This document shows positions 9,237-17,996 of a stretch of 64,000 bases of DNA, one piece after another. Origin of the DNA: Bacillota bacterium (GTDB taxonomy: Bacteria; Bacillota; Dethiobacteria; DTU022; PWGO01). Position 1 is the stretch's first letter, and the number at the start of each line of letters is the position of its first letter. The notes under the pieces are model-generated. The model saw nothing but the letters and a program-made list of their open reading frames with translations. It searched no databases and was not told the origin of the DNA. The stretch spans positions 1 to 64,000 of the forward strand of contig JAAYSV010000019.1 of the NCBI GenBank assembly GCA_012518215.1, in the 5' to 3' direction. Made by a program: the position numbers and the translations under genes.

Positions 9237-11258
9237 TCAATTGTCCTCCTCTTCATTTGAGTCATTCATTCCCGGGCTTTCTGCGGCTTCAGCTTGTTTT
9301 TCCATACCGGCCTTGTAGGCGGCACGCGTGGCCCAGGCATAGCCGGAGAGGATGAAAAAGACATTCTCTTCCGGCGAAAGCGGCCAGGCTGATTTATTGG
9401 CGTCGAACAGTTTCTTCATGATTGCAAAGTTATTCTCGTTGTATATGAAGATCCGGTGCTGGTGCAGTTGATCAACCAGTAGATTGCTTAGACGAACAAC
9501 CTTGGACCAGCTCATCCCGTTGTAATTGATCTTGTCCAGGATCGGTTTATGCTTATAACCGCTGTTTCTCTGCGAACTGCCGATCTGGTGCAGCAGGTAA
9601 CCCAGCAGGAACAAGGCTGTATGCGTTTCGTTGTAACCCATTTCCACAAGGTATAAATGCATGTCTTCTTTGAGATATACTTGGCCGTGTTTCTCCTCCG
9701 CATCATTGTTCATCAGATTCCCCCCTTTCAGAAGTTTTTCCTTGTTCAAAAAGGCCAGAAAGAGATTGGCTTGCAGCAGGCGGCGTGCCATTTCCAATTC
9801 CTCATAACCCTTATTGGGACGCTGTATGCTGGTTGAATCAAAATTACTCGTAAGAAATATTTTTGCCAGGGCGACAAATTCCCGGATGAGCGAGCTGTAA
9901 GATATCGCCCGGCGGTGCAACAGGGACTGGTAGATATGCAGCAATTTTTTGAATTCCTCGTTCTGGCCTTTGCGCAGCGGAATCAGACGGTAGAGCGCTG
10001 TCAGGTCGAAATGCCAGCGATCCCTGCCCAGTAGTCCAGCAGCGCGGTTGGTAAGTTTGTAGGCCTCTTTGAGCAGATGGTTGATCCAGCTGGGAGAAAC
10101 ATCACGCACCAGAGCATGGATACGAAATTCACTCTGGTTTTTCTGGTAAAAGAGAAAATTTAGCAGGGCGATATCTTCCCCGGGCAGATCATCGAGATAA
10201 TCAGCCAGCCTGGTTTCAAGCCCATCACTTCCCCCGATCTTGTCTAGCCAGGCAGTGGTGTCGACCAGACCGTTAACCCGGTCGAGAAAGAGTTCCGACC
10301 AGGATCTGATATCGGTGCTTTCAGGGGCAACACCTGTCAAAAAGGCCGGAACGACCATGAATTGCAGCGGGCCGACCCTTAGGGACATGTGTTGCGGCAA
10401 GAATTTTTCAGCCAATTGTAACCCGTAATAGCATTTTCCGCAGGCAGTAAAATTGCGTGAAAAATCTTGCAAGCCCGAGGCGAAACCTATCTTGTCGGTA
10501 ATATAATATTTTAGAAAATCGAGTGTGGCAAAGTTATCGGTTACCGGGCGGTCGGTGGCGCCACAGATCGAGCAGACCTGCTCGGTGGCAGCATCTACAT
10601 TTTCTTTGGTTCCCGTTTCAAGGTAGGGCGGCTCCTTGCTTTGCATGATCGCCTGATCATAAGTCCGATCTACCGCCAGCGGGCGGCCGTTGTAAGCCAG
10701 CGTCCAGAGTACGGCCTGCGGGGCTTTCAGATTTAGCTCGGTCAACAGCTTTTTTTTCAAGGCCGTTGAAACTTCAGCCAGAACTGCTTTTGGTTTCTCC
10801 TTTTTTTCATGCCAAGCAGCGTTGATGAAGCCTGACTCCAAAAGGCTTAGCTTTTCAACATCCAGTATGGGATTCCGGTTCGGCAGGGAGGTATAAAAAG
10901 AGTGGTGCAATTGGCTCAGATCCTTGTAAAGGACGGTGTTCTCAAGGCCGATGTTTTTCAAGTATTCCAGAAGGTTGAACACGTTTGAACCCACCAGATA
11001 ATTCAAATTGTCCGTGGTCAGGTAGGTCTGCGGACGGTTGCCAACCATATTGCCTATCCAGCGGTAACGGATGCGGATATCACGGTCAACTTCAATCGGC
11101 GAAGGTATCAACTGCAATTTTTCTGTCCCATCACGAAGATCAAGCTGGATAAGGTAAACTTCTTTATCTTTCAATTTCTGCACTGGTTTTACCAGTGTTG
11201 CCAGGGGATCATCTTCCTGTGAAAGTGACCGGCCAAATCCGGCAATTGCTTCCAACAT
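9237..11258 (-). CDS. cas8b: Cascade large subunit Cas8b (TM1802/Csh1-like)
   Basis: This 673-residue large subunit would recognise the PAM and help recruit Cas3. Two CxxC pairs (Cys229/Cys232 in CSICGATDRP and Cys273/Cys276 in CGKCYYG) form the zinc-binding element typical of the TM1802-type Cas8b family. I chose ATG 11258 because GGAGGT lies 7 nt upstream; the frame opens earlier without such a site. It is the first gene of the cas8-cas7-cas5-cas3 block. Confidence 0.9.
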   Translation of the reverse strand: MLEAIAGFGRSLSQEDDPLATLVKPVQKLKDKEVYLIQLDLRDGTEKLQLIPSPIEVDRDIRIRYRWIGNMVGNRPQTYLTTDNLNYLVGSNVFNLLEYLKNIGLENTVLYKDLSQLHHSFYTSLPNRNPILDVEKLSLLESGFINAAWHEKKEKPKAVLAEVSTALKKKLLTELNLKAPQAVLWTLAYNGRPLAVDRTYDQAIMQSKEPPYLETGTKENVDAATEQVCSICGATDRPVTDNFATLDFLKYYITDKIGFASGLQDFSRNFTACGKCYYGLQLAEKFLPQHMSLRVGPLQFMVVPAFLTGVAPESTDIRSWSELFLDRVNGLVDTTAWLDKIGGSDGLETRLADYLDDLPGEDIALLNFLFYQKNQSEFRIHALVRDVSPSWINHLLKEAYKLTNRAAGLLGRDRWHFDLTALYRLIPLRKGQNEEFKKLLHIYQSLLHRRAISYSSLIREFVALAKIFLTSNFDSTSIQRPNKGYEELEMARRLLQANLFLAFLNKEKLLKGGNLMNNDAEEKHGQVYLKEDMHLYLVEMGYNETHTALFLLGYLLHQIGSSQRNSGYKHKPILDKINYNGMSWSKVVRLSNLLVDQLHQHRIFIYNENNFAIMKKLFDANKSAWPLSPEENVFFILSGYAWATRAAYKAGMEKQAEAAESPGMNDSNEEEDN

Positions 11259-11386
11259 CCTTATTACCTCCATTTTTGGTTTGATTAAAATAATGATAAA
11301 AAAAGGCATAGCATAATTATACGTGAATCTTCTGTTATAGAGACAGGCAACAAGTTACCGTTTTGATTGGTAAAAAGTTACCAGGT

Positions 11387-11725
11387 TTAAAAATCAAGTA
11401 AAGCTCCCAGTGCCGGTATCAGATTTTTTGTGTTATTTCTGATAGTTCCTGATGATGCTGCGTTGGTGTTCATGGCACAATGAGCTATATCGTTGCGTAA
11501 ATTCAATAGCATATTCCATATATGGGCGATACTGTTTGATTGTGAATCCTTTTCATACCAGTCGGGAAGCACGTTACAATTTTTATCATTTTGTTTCCGG
11601 AAGGTAACTTTTGCTATCAGCCCCAATTCTTTTTCGACCGCAAGCCGTTCATTTCTGTTACGCCACTTTTCAAGTCTATTGGCTTTCAGATATTTAGTGG
11701 GACCCAGAAAACTAAGGCCAACCAT
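11387..11725 (-). CDS. Small HEPN-domain protein in the cas locus, possibly a truncated CARF-HEPN nuclease
   Basis: This 112-residue protein carries NLRNDIAHCAMN near its C-terminus. It contains Arg77-x4-His82, the RxxxxH active-site motif of HEPN ribonucleases such as Csm6 and Csx1. The N-terminus (MVGLSFLGPTKYL) resembles the first strand of CARF proteins of the TM1812 (Csx1-like) family, but the rest of a Rossmann-like CARF domain is missing. It may be a remnant of a CARF-HEPN protein with a large internal deletion, or a genuine stand-alone HEPN. The start ATG follows GAGG, and the gene lies between cas6 and cas8b. The family assignment is inferred from the motif only. Confidence 0.6.
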   Translation of the reverse strand: MVGLSFLGPTKYLKANRLEKWRNRNERLAVEKELGLIAKVTFRKQNDKNCNVLPDWYEKDSQSNSIAHIWNMLLNLRNDIAHCAMNTNAASSGTIRNNTKNLIPALGALLDF

Positions 11726-11749
11726 TTTTTTCCTCGATTTCAGTTTATT

Positions 11750-12496
11750 TTATTCAAGCAGGGAACAGCAACCATATCCCTGCGAGTTCTTTGCGCCCAG
11801 CCCCGCTGCAAGGGCGGTCTCCAACAGGGAGGGGGCGCCCCGTAGCTCGTATATTCCCATCCAACCCTTGACTATAAAACCTTTGTAACGGGTAATTTTG
11901 TGATCCTTTTCGGTTACCTCAAGGGGCCTTATTGAAAATTCCTCGGAAATCGGGGGGCTTCCATGGATCAAGAGATGTTTTTTGAGCAGGTTGGCACCAA
12001 CAAGCTCACCGAAACGAGGCTCGAACGGAGAAAAATAATAGGTGTATTTGCGGCCACTCGAGGGGGGAAGGGTACTGTAAATTGTCATCGGTGAGAGCAT
12101 ACGTACATGTACAGAATCTGTTTTGACCCGGGGCTGTGCCGTGGAAATTTCTTTTACGATCAATTTTGCCGATCCGATGTGGACCTTCCCCTGACGCAGA
12201 AAACCGGTGCCCAATTCCTGCAGAATGAAGGGAATTGGTGAACAGATAACCAACTCCAGGGGAGGGGCCATTATGAGCTTTTTTTTGACCTGATCAAAAC
12301 GTGTTTTCTGTCCCATCAGACGCGAAAAAGAAAAAAGCTTGAAACGCCGTTTTTCCAGCTGAAAACCATGTTCGTGCAGATAGCGCCCCAGAAGCGGATT
12401 TTCCATCCCATGGTAGATCATCCCTTGGATAAGATGGCCGTAATGTACTGGTAATTCTACCTGTCCAGGCGCATCAAAAAATAAAGTTAAGAGCAT
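11750..12496 (-). CDS. cas6: CRISPR repeat endoribonuclease Cas6
   Basis: This 248-residue protein cuts pre-crRNA within the repeat. The N-terminal RAMP segment (LPVHYGHLIQGMIYH, with His18, His21 and His29 as candidate catalytic residues) and the C-terminal glycine-rich loop GLGAKNSQGYGCC are diagnostic. The start is ATG 12496 with GAGGTGA upstream. It lies between the Cmr genes and the HEPN/cas8b block. As the only Cas6 in the window, it probably supplies crRNA to both effector complexes. Confidence 0.93.
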   Translation of the reverse strand: MLLTLFFDAPGQVELPVHYGHLIQGMIYHGMENPLLGRYLHEHGFQLEKRRFKLFSFSRLMGQKTRFDQVKKKLIMAPPLELVICSPIPFILQELGTGFLRQGKVHIGSAKLIVKEISTAQPRVKTDSVHVRMLSPMTIYSTLPPSSGRKYTYYFSPFEPRFGELVGANLLKKHLLIHGSPPISEEFSIRPLEVTEKDHKITRYKGFIVKGWMGIYELRGAPSLLETALAAGLGAKNSQGYGCCSLLE

Positions 12497-12529
12497 AGGG
12501 TCACCTCAAAAAACAAATAATTTTCCGCA

Positions 12530-13663
12530 TCAAGGCTTTTCCTCTTCAAGGACGGCACGTATAGCTTCTATTATGGGTGCGTTTTTTTTGTTTGGTTTGT
12601 TCCATTGCTTTTCACGATAAACCTGATACCAGTGTTCAAGTAGTTGCGCAATTATTTGCTGGTCAGCAGGAGGGGTTTCTTCTGACTGCATCCTGGACAA
12701 CCATTTATTTTTAATGGCTTGCAAGAATTCATCTGTATTGTACCGATCCTTGACCATCTCTTCAGCAATCGGACCGGCTAACTTTGCGGGGATTGGCAGT
12801 ATCTTTTCGGCCTCTTCTTTTTTATACTTGAGCATGGTTGATTTCAAATTGTTTTCTGTTTGTTCACAGCGAATGAAACGGCCGTAGCCAGCCGCAGTTT
12901 TTGCACCGGCTCCGATGTTTTCCAATGCCTGTTCCATCCATTGAAGAACTTTCTCCAGGTCGGATCCGTTTCTATCATCGGTTCTATTTCTCGGTGCAAC
13001 AGAAAAAAGAAAAGGTTGCCCCGTATTGACGGTTATAAAAGGGATCGGATTGGGGTTCTGCCAATCGCCGGGAACTTCATCTCTACTGTAATATCCTTGA
13101 TAGTGTGGTGTCATTACATCGGCAACAAGCCGAACCGGTGTAACAGGAAGAGCATCGAAGAAGATTACACTACCTACGTTTTTAATAGATTCATTTTTGT
13201 CATCATTTCCCCTTGGCCCGAAAATGCGGTTGATATCATTTTCTGAAGGACTATCAAGCCATTGCTCGACCCATGCTCTGACCAGGCCTTTGACAGAAGA
13301 ACCGGGTAGGTATGGGACTCCCAGGGTGTGGTGCCAGGCCATTCCATTTTCAATGGGATTGTTCAATCCCAGACCGATGGTAAAACGCCAAAGCGTTCTG
13401 TAACAGCTAAAAACACCCTCCATAAAATCGGTCAGCTCAATCAATCTTTTCGCCGCTTCATCAAGTAGTGTCCCGTTTCCCACGGGTTTTTTACTGATTT
13501 TTTCAATAAATTCGAGTTTACCTCTATCTGCAATGGTCCAACTATTATCCCAGAAATTACAGTATTTATTGAACAATAGTCCGGTGTTGCCTCTGTTTAG
13601 CTCAATCAAATTTATACGTTCCCGCTCATATTCTCCTGGCAACTGGTATAGTGGTAAAGTCAT
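12530..13663 (-). CDS. cmr6: Type III-B RAMP protein Cmr6
   Basis: This 377-residue Cas7-like subunit should form the 3' end of the Cmr backbone. The segment LGVPYLPGSSVKGLVRAW and the phrase GSVIFFDALPVTP are characteristic of Cmr6. The C-terminal tail of about 100 residues is more variable and helical. The start is ATG 13663, 4 nt after the cmr5 stop. It ends the cmr1-6 run. Confidence 0.92.
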   Translation of the reverse strand: MTLPLYQLPGEYERERINLIELNRGNTGLLFNKYCNFWDNSWTIADRGKLEFIEKISKKPVGNGTLLDEAAKRLIELTDFMEGVFSCYRTLWRFTIGLGLNNPIENGMAWHHTLGVPYLPGSSVKGLVRAWVEQWLDSPSENDINRIFGPRGNDDKNESIKNVGSVIFFDALPVTPVRLVADVMTPHYQGYYSRDEVPGDWQNPNPIPFITVNTGQPFLFSVAPRNRTDDRNGSDLEKVLQWMEQALENIGAGAKTAAGYGRFIRCEQTENNLKSTMLKYKKEEAEKILPIPAKLAGPIAEEMVKDRYNTDEFLQAIKNKWLSRMQSEETPPADQQIIAQLLEHWYQVYREKQWNKPNKKNAPIIEAIRAVLEEEKP

Positions 13664-13667
13664 TTCG

Positions 13668-14096
13668 TCACCCCTGATCCATTATTGACTTTTTTCCGGT
13701 ATTTTTAAGTAGAGCTACCGCAAATTTTTTGTACCATTCCAAATAACCTAAAGCTTCTGCCTGTGCCAGAAGATAAGTTTTGCGATTTCCTTTGGTAATA
13801 GCGGTTAGAAGATCCTCATCATGAGGATAAGGCGCCGAGGGGTCATTGCGACAAAGCCATTCTTTGATAGCATTGTAAACTGTCATATGAGGATCATCAA
13901 AATTGCCTTTTGCCTGAGCCCGTAGTGTGGCAGCTGCCTGGCCCAATCCGTTAATAAGTATTGATGCGGGTGCATTTTCGGCATAAGCAACTATTTTATC
14001 CCGATCTTCGCCTTGGTATTTTTTTTCTGCTGCCTCGATCTTTTCCAAGGCATGTTTGGCTCGCTGCTGCTGCATGCTTTGAATTCGATTGCTCAA
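13668..14096 (-). CDS. cmr5: Type III-B small subunit Cmr5
   Basis: This small alpha-helical subunit of about 142 residues is part of the Cmr inner filament. It begins LSNRIQSMQQQRAKHALEKIEAAE, with the QxRAxxAL motif of Cmr5. I chose TTG 14096: it has GGAGGT 8 nt upstream and overlaps the cmr4 stop in a TTGA. A later ATG (14075) has no ribosome binding site. Confidence 0.9.
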   Translation of the reverse strand: MSNRIQSMQQQRAKHALEKIEAAEKKYQGEDRDKIVAYAENAPASILINGLGQAAATLRAQAKGNFDDPHMTVYNAIKEWLCRNDPSAPYPHDEDLLTAITKGNRKTYLLAQAEALGYLEWYKKFAVALLKNTGKKSIMDQG

Positions 14097-14938
14097 TCTG
14101 ATACACCTCCATAGATAAATGTTATGGCAGTCCAACCTTGCCCAATAGTCTCGTTGCCGCCAATCTGCAGGTAGGGATACTGGTCAAAAAAATCCGTTAA
14201 AGCGTTCAGGTGATCCTTTCCTCCGGGACGAGCTGCAAACAGGGCATAGAAGAGGGTATCAGTCGGTACTGTTTCTTCATACCAAAGATTCTGGCTGATT
14301 TTTTGCTTGTCCAGTAGGTTACGCGCATTTACAGATAAAGAGTACCTGGCAAAATATGAAAACTCATCATTGCTTACCACTACCAAGTTTTCAGCGAGGC
14401 GTTCCTTTATCGTGGAATGTCTGATCATCGGTTTGATCGCTTCGGCAAAAGGGACAGTTCCCGATCCTGATTCGATTATTTCAAAATGAGCATCCTCGAG
14501 GTATAGCCTTCCTTTCCCGGTGGCAATTGCTTCTCCCTCTTTTAAATCGGTTATAGCCGTGATATCGATTGTGCCGACCGATACCCCGGCCAAAGCACAG
14601 TCGCGTTGATAACGTTCCAGCAGATAGGGGCAGGTTACCCATTTATAGTGGCTGTTCAAAGAACGCACCGGTAGAAGTAGCAGGCGACCGTCGGAAACCG
14701 CGACGCAACCGGCATGTTTTTGGCTACCGAAGACCTGTTCCATGTCAATTTCTGAATTGTTGGTTATATTGTGTTGTTCAACAGTATCTTTTAGTGCGCC
14801 TTTCAGGCTGGAACCTACGATGACCGGATAATCGGTAGTTTTCTCGCGGGCTACCGGCAGATCGACCACTCCGCTAACCTGTCCGGTCCCGGGGTGTAAA
14901 TTGGTTTCTGCAAACATTCCCATTATTGCACTGGCCAT
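14093..14938 (-). CDS. cmr4: Type III-B backbone nuclease Cmr4
   Basis: This 281-residue Cas7-type subunit cuts target RNA at 6-nt intervals. The signature LHPGTGQVSGVVDLPVARE is present, with Asp26 at the position of the catalytic aspartate of characterised Cmr4 proteins, followed by YPVIVGSSLKGALKD. RNA cleavage should therefore be intact. I chose ATG 14938, which has GGGAGGT 9 nt upstream; TTG 14944 overlaps the cmr3 stop and is an alternative. Confidence 0.93.
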   Translation of the reverse strand: MASAIMGMFAETNLHPGTGQVSGVVDLPVAREKTTDYPVIVGSSLKGALKDTVEQHNITNNSEIDMEQVFGSQKHAGCVAVSDGRLLLLPVRSLNSHYKWVTCPYLLERYQRDCALAGVSVGTIDITAITDLKEGEAIATGKGRLYLEDAHFEIIESGSGTVPFAEAIKPMIRHSTIKERLAENLVVVSNDEFSYFARYSLSVNARNLLDKQKISQNLWYEETVPTDTLFYALFAARPGGKDHLNALTDFFDQYPYLQIGGNETIGQGWTAITFIYGGVSD

Positions 14939-14940
14939 AT

Positions 14941-16092
14941 TCAATCAACCTCCCATTTTCCAATTAATACTTGACCATAACCAAGAGAGTGGGACCCTTC
15001 ATTACCAACATGGCATCCATGAAGGGCTTCTATTTTTTCTTTATCTGTCGCTGCGGCTTCAAAAAACCAGGTGCTGCCAGGGGGCAGGCATGGTTGCAGT
15101 GGGCGAGGTTCGTTATTTGCCAGATCCCATCCTCCATGGAATTGCGGCTTGCCGATACAGGCACTGACACACCTGCCTGGAGCATTGGCGGGGCCTTCCC
15201 GAACAAGGAGTTCAAGCTGATCTCCATCGGAAAAAACAGATTGAGTGATCAGAGAGATAGTATAACGGATCTGCCCATCCTTTGTTTGCTTTAACGAGGG
15301 GCATGGGGGAAGCAGGTTTCGGTAATCATCAAGGGTAATAGAGTTGATTTCGATTCCTGCCAAGCGCCCTTCCCCGCCCAGGGGAACCACTCTCTGTTTT
15401 ATTTCGGGCCAATCGGGGGGTAACCCCTGAATGATGACACGTATTTTTAAATAGTACTCCGGCCGGATATGTCCGATGCGGTATAGGTTATGATCTTCGG
15501 CAGTTCGGGTTCCGGCGTTGCGTTTTAACCCTACACGAGGTTCCACACTCCACAATGATTCCTGGAAATATGCATCGTCTGTAGCAGGGGCTTTTCCTTT
15601 GGCAACAGAACTGTAGCCTGAACGGGTAAGGTAGAGATTTCCCGAATGGTGGGCTCCGTCCAGTTTTTCTTTTTTCCTGGGCAGGCAAACGTCTGGACCG
15701 AGGTCGCAGACGCATGTTTCGCCAGGTATGAGAAAAGTGGTTTTTATTGACTTCGGATCCGTTTTTGAATTGACCCCAGGCATCTTTTTGATTAATAGAT
15801 TCAATGGTGCCGGAAAAAGGAGCTTTTTATCCCATACCAGGTGTGGTCCCAACAGAGATAAAAGACCCAAATTTGTATTGTCACCAAGTTCATCGGGCCA
15901 ATTTTTATTTTGGCCGGGCCACCACCCACGAGCATTGGCCAGGGTGCTGCGGATCGCGCCTTGAAGAGTGCTTATGGGCGGGGGAAAGTGACTGATGATC
16001 CGGCTGTGTCCGCCTTCACCGGCATGGAAAGGCTGCCCGGTACGGAAAAATACAGTATCGATCAAAGTAAAATCCCAACATTGGAGGTTCAT
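14941..16092 (-). CDS. cmr3: Type III-B RAMP protein Cmr3 (Cas5-like)
   Basis: This 383-residue protein would bind the crRNA 5' handle next to Cmr2. Its start, MNLQCWDFTLIDTVFFRTGQ, and the following GEGGHSRIISHFPPPISTLQGAIRS are typical of Cmr3. The C-terminus has the glycine-rich SLGYGQVLIGKW segment. The start is ATG 16092 with AAGGAGTGG upstream, and it overlaps the cmr2 stop by 4 nt. Confidence 0.93.
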   Translation of the reverse strand: MNLQCWDFTLIDTVFFRTGQPFHAGEGGHSRIISHFPPPISTLQGAIRSTLANARGWWPGQNKNWPDELGDNTNLGLLSLLGPHLVWDKKLLFPAPLNLLIKKMPGVNSKTDPKSIKTTFLIPGETCVCDLGPDVCLPRKKEKLDGAHHSGNLYLTRSGYSSVAKGKAPATDDAYFQESLWSVEPRVGLKRNAGTRTAEDHNLYRIGHIRPEYYLKIRVIIQGLPPDWPEIKQRVVPLGGEGRLAGIEINSITLDDYRNLLPPCPSLKQTKDGQIRYTISLITQSVFSDGDQLELLVREGPANAPGRCVSACIGKPQFHGGWDLANNEPRPLQPCLPPGSTWFFEAAATDKEKIEALHGCHVGNEGSHSLGYGQVLIGKWEVD

Positions 16093-17996
16093 CGTTCCAC
16101 TCCTTTCTCCAACAGGAATTTTATTAAAAACAGGCTCTCGAGCTGCAACCTTTTTTTATCCTTGCATATTTTGCCTTCCTCATCCCTCCAGTAGTGATGA
16201 CAGAGTTCCAGCAATTGACGCATGGTTTTTTCAGCCTCAGTGTGATCTGTATCCGAGCCGCGGCTTTTAACATATTCAGCTGTAAGCAGTGCGTTCAGAA
16301 CTGAATTTGAAAATGTTGATAAATCTATATTCTGGGTAGTGAATAATGCCAACCGATATTGAATATTGTAGAAAAAACTATTGCTGAATTCTTTAAACTT
16401 TTCTTCATCAGCAGTTGCTTTCCCGAAATGTTGGATATATGGCAGGAAGTTATCTACAATTATTTCCCAGGGGGCGGACCAGCTCAACACCTTGCCCACA
16501 CTTTTCCAGACGGTTATGGCGAGGCTGTCCCGGCCGGTTTTAACCTTGGCGACTTCCGAAAGTAAACGCTGTCCCTCGTGGTACACTTCGGTGAGCGGTG
16601 TGGCAAAATGGGCATAAACAATTGCTCCGGAAATAGTGGCCAGGGATATATTATTAGCAGCGAATGCTTCAAGGTAAGCAGTGCGCAATCTTATTGCTGT
16701 TGTCAATGCATTTTCCAGGGGTGTCAAGGCAAGGACGTCGTCACCACCAGCGAAAACAGTGATTCCATTGCCTTCTTCAACGAGTAATTGCACCTGCTGA
16801 CTGAACATATTCAAAGACTTGCTGATCAGATTTGTATCAGTTTGATGTTTTTGTAGCAGCGCGCCGAGCCTATCACCATCCATAAGGAGCAGGGCATAGA
16901 ATGGCGAAGAGGGAGCGGCAAGATCTTCAAGCTTTTCTATCAGCTTTTTTCTGGTTTCTTCCGTATCCATGGAAGAGCTTGCCCGCCCATTCCAAAGATT
17001 CGAATTCTCAAGGGCGGCTTTGAAAAAACAATTACCGTCAAGAGAAGCGAACTCCCGGGCGTGGGGATGATCGGAAACCTCTTTTTTTAGAATTGGAAAT
17101 ATGTCCGGATTTTCACGACCCCTAGCTTCCGGAAGGTTAGAGGCAAGGTTGGCAAAAGATCTAGCTTTCTCGGCTTTGTCCTTGACCACTTTGGCGATCC
17201 AGTTAACGGCTGCGAGATAGGGAGTAGAAGGATAATTGATGGGGGCTTCTTTAATTATCTCCCTGGCAACGTGCGGAAAAAGCCGTTTTATCAAAGCGAT
17301 GGAACAGAGCCGTTCATTTTCATCCAGATCATAAAATATACCCGCCTGACTTTGCTGTCGTATGGATTTCCAGAACCCATCTTGTTTTTCTTTCTCATGT
17401 ATGCGTAAATAACCTGATAGTTCCTGAAGATCGCCGAAAAGGGTACACTTGTCACCGGGTTCAACCGGGGGCAGATGGCTACGCCAATTTTTGCGCTGAT
17501 CCAGTGCGCCGGCATCTTCGCTCAAGACCCAGTTTATTTCCCAGTAATTATCGATCTGCCTCTCCCATATTTCTGTGGTCAGGTCCCCCTGCCCACTTTG
17601 CTCGGCGAGGTATCGTTCCCAGATTATTTCAGCTATCATCTGCCAATTTTCTTTTATTGCTTCCTTACATACAACCGGAGCAAAACCTGCCGGAACCTTG
17701 GCGCGGAAACGGTTTGGCAGTGTAGCCACAATGTTGCTGTAGCCGTTGATACTGGTTGTTTTTCCTTCTCTACGGTCCATGATCATCTGCAAAAGCGGGT
17801 CGGTGATCAACTTTTTGCTTTCCGCGACAGCAGGTAAAACTAGACTGCCTCCTTCTTCAAGAACTACTGCCATGGCTTGTCCCGCAAGGAAGGAGAGCAA
17901 GAAGGAGCCTGTCCAGAAATCGCGTGTCTTTCGTGAGCGGGAAATAAAGCTCTGTACTGGCCCCAAGGAGAAATTCAAGGTTTCTATTTTGCTCAT
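16089..17996 (-). CDS. cmr2: Type III-B Cas10 (Cmr2) lacking the HD nuclease domain
   Basis: This 635-residue large subunit starts directly in the first palm domain (LGPVQSFISRSRKTRDFW near residue 10). The N-terminal HD domain of about 200 residues found in many Cmr2 proteins is absent, and I see no HD motif. The second palm has GGDD at residues 417-420 (VFAGGDDVLAL), so cyclic oligoadenylate synthesis is expected. Target-activated ssDNA cutting by this subunit is not expected. It overlaps both neighbours by 4 nt (ATGA). Confidence 0.92.
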   Translation of the reverse strand: MSKIETLNFSLGPVQSFISRSRKTRDFWTGSFLLSFLAGQAMAVVLEEGGSLVLPAVAESKKLITDPLLQMIMDRREGKTTSINGYSNIVATLPNRFRAKVPAGFAPVVCKEAIKENWQMIAEIIWERYLAEQSGQGDLTTEIWERQIDNYWEINWVLSEDAGALDQRKNWRSHLPPVEPGDKCTLFGDLQELSGYLRIHEKEKQDGFWKSIRQQSQAGIFYDLDENERLCSIALIKRLFPHVAREIIKEAPINYPSTPYLAAVNWIAKVVKDKAEKARSFANLASNLPEARGRENPDIFPILKKEVSDHPHAREFASLDGNCFFKAALENSNLWNGRASSSMDTEETRKKLIEKLEDLAAPSSPFYALLLMDGDRLGALLQKHQTDTNLISKSLNMFSQQVQLLVEEGNGITVFAGGDDVLALTPLENALTTAIRLRTAYLEAFAANNISLATISGAIVYAHFATPLTEVYHEGQRLLSEVAKVKTGRDSLAITVWKSVGKVLSWSAPWEIIVDNFLPYIQHFGKATADEEKFKEFSNSFFYNIQYRLALFTTQNIDLSTFSNSVLNALLTAEYVKSRGSDTDHTEAEKTMRQLLELCHHYWRDEEGKICKDKKRLQLESLFLIKFLLEKGVER

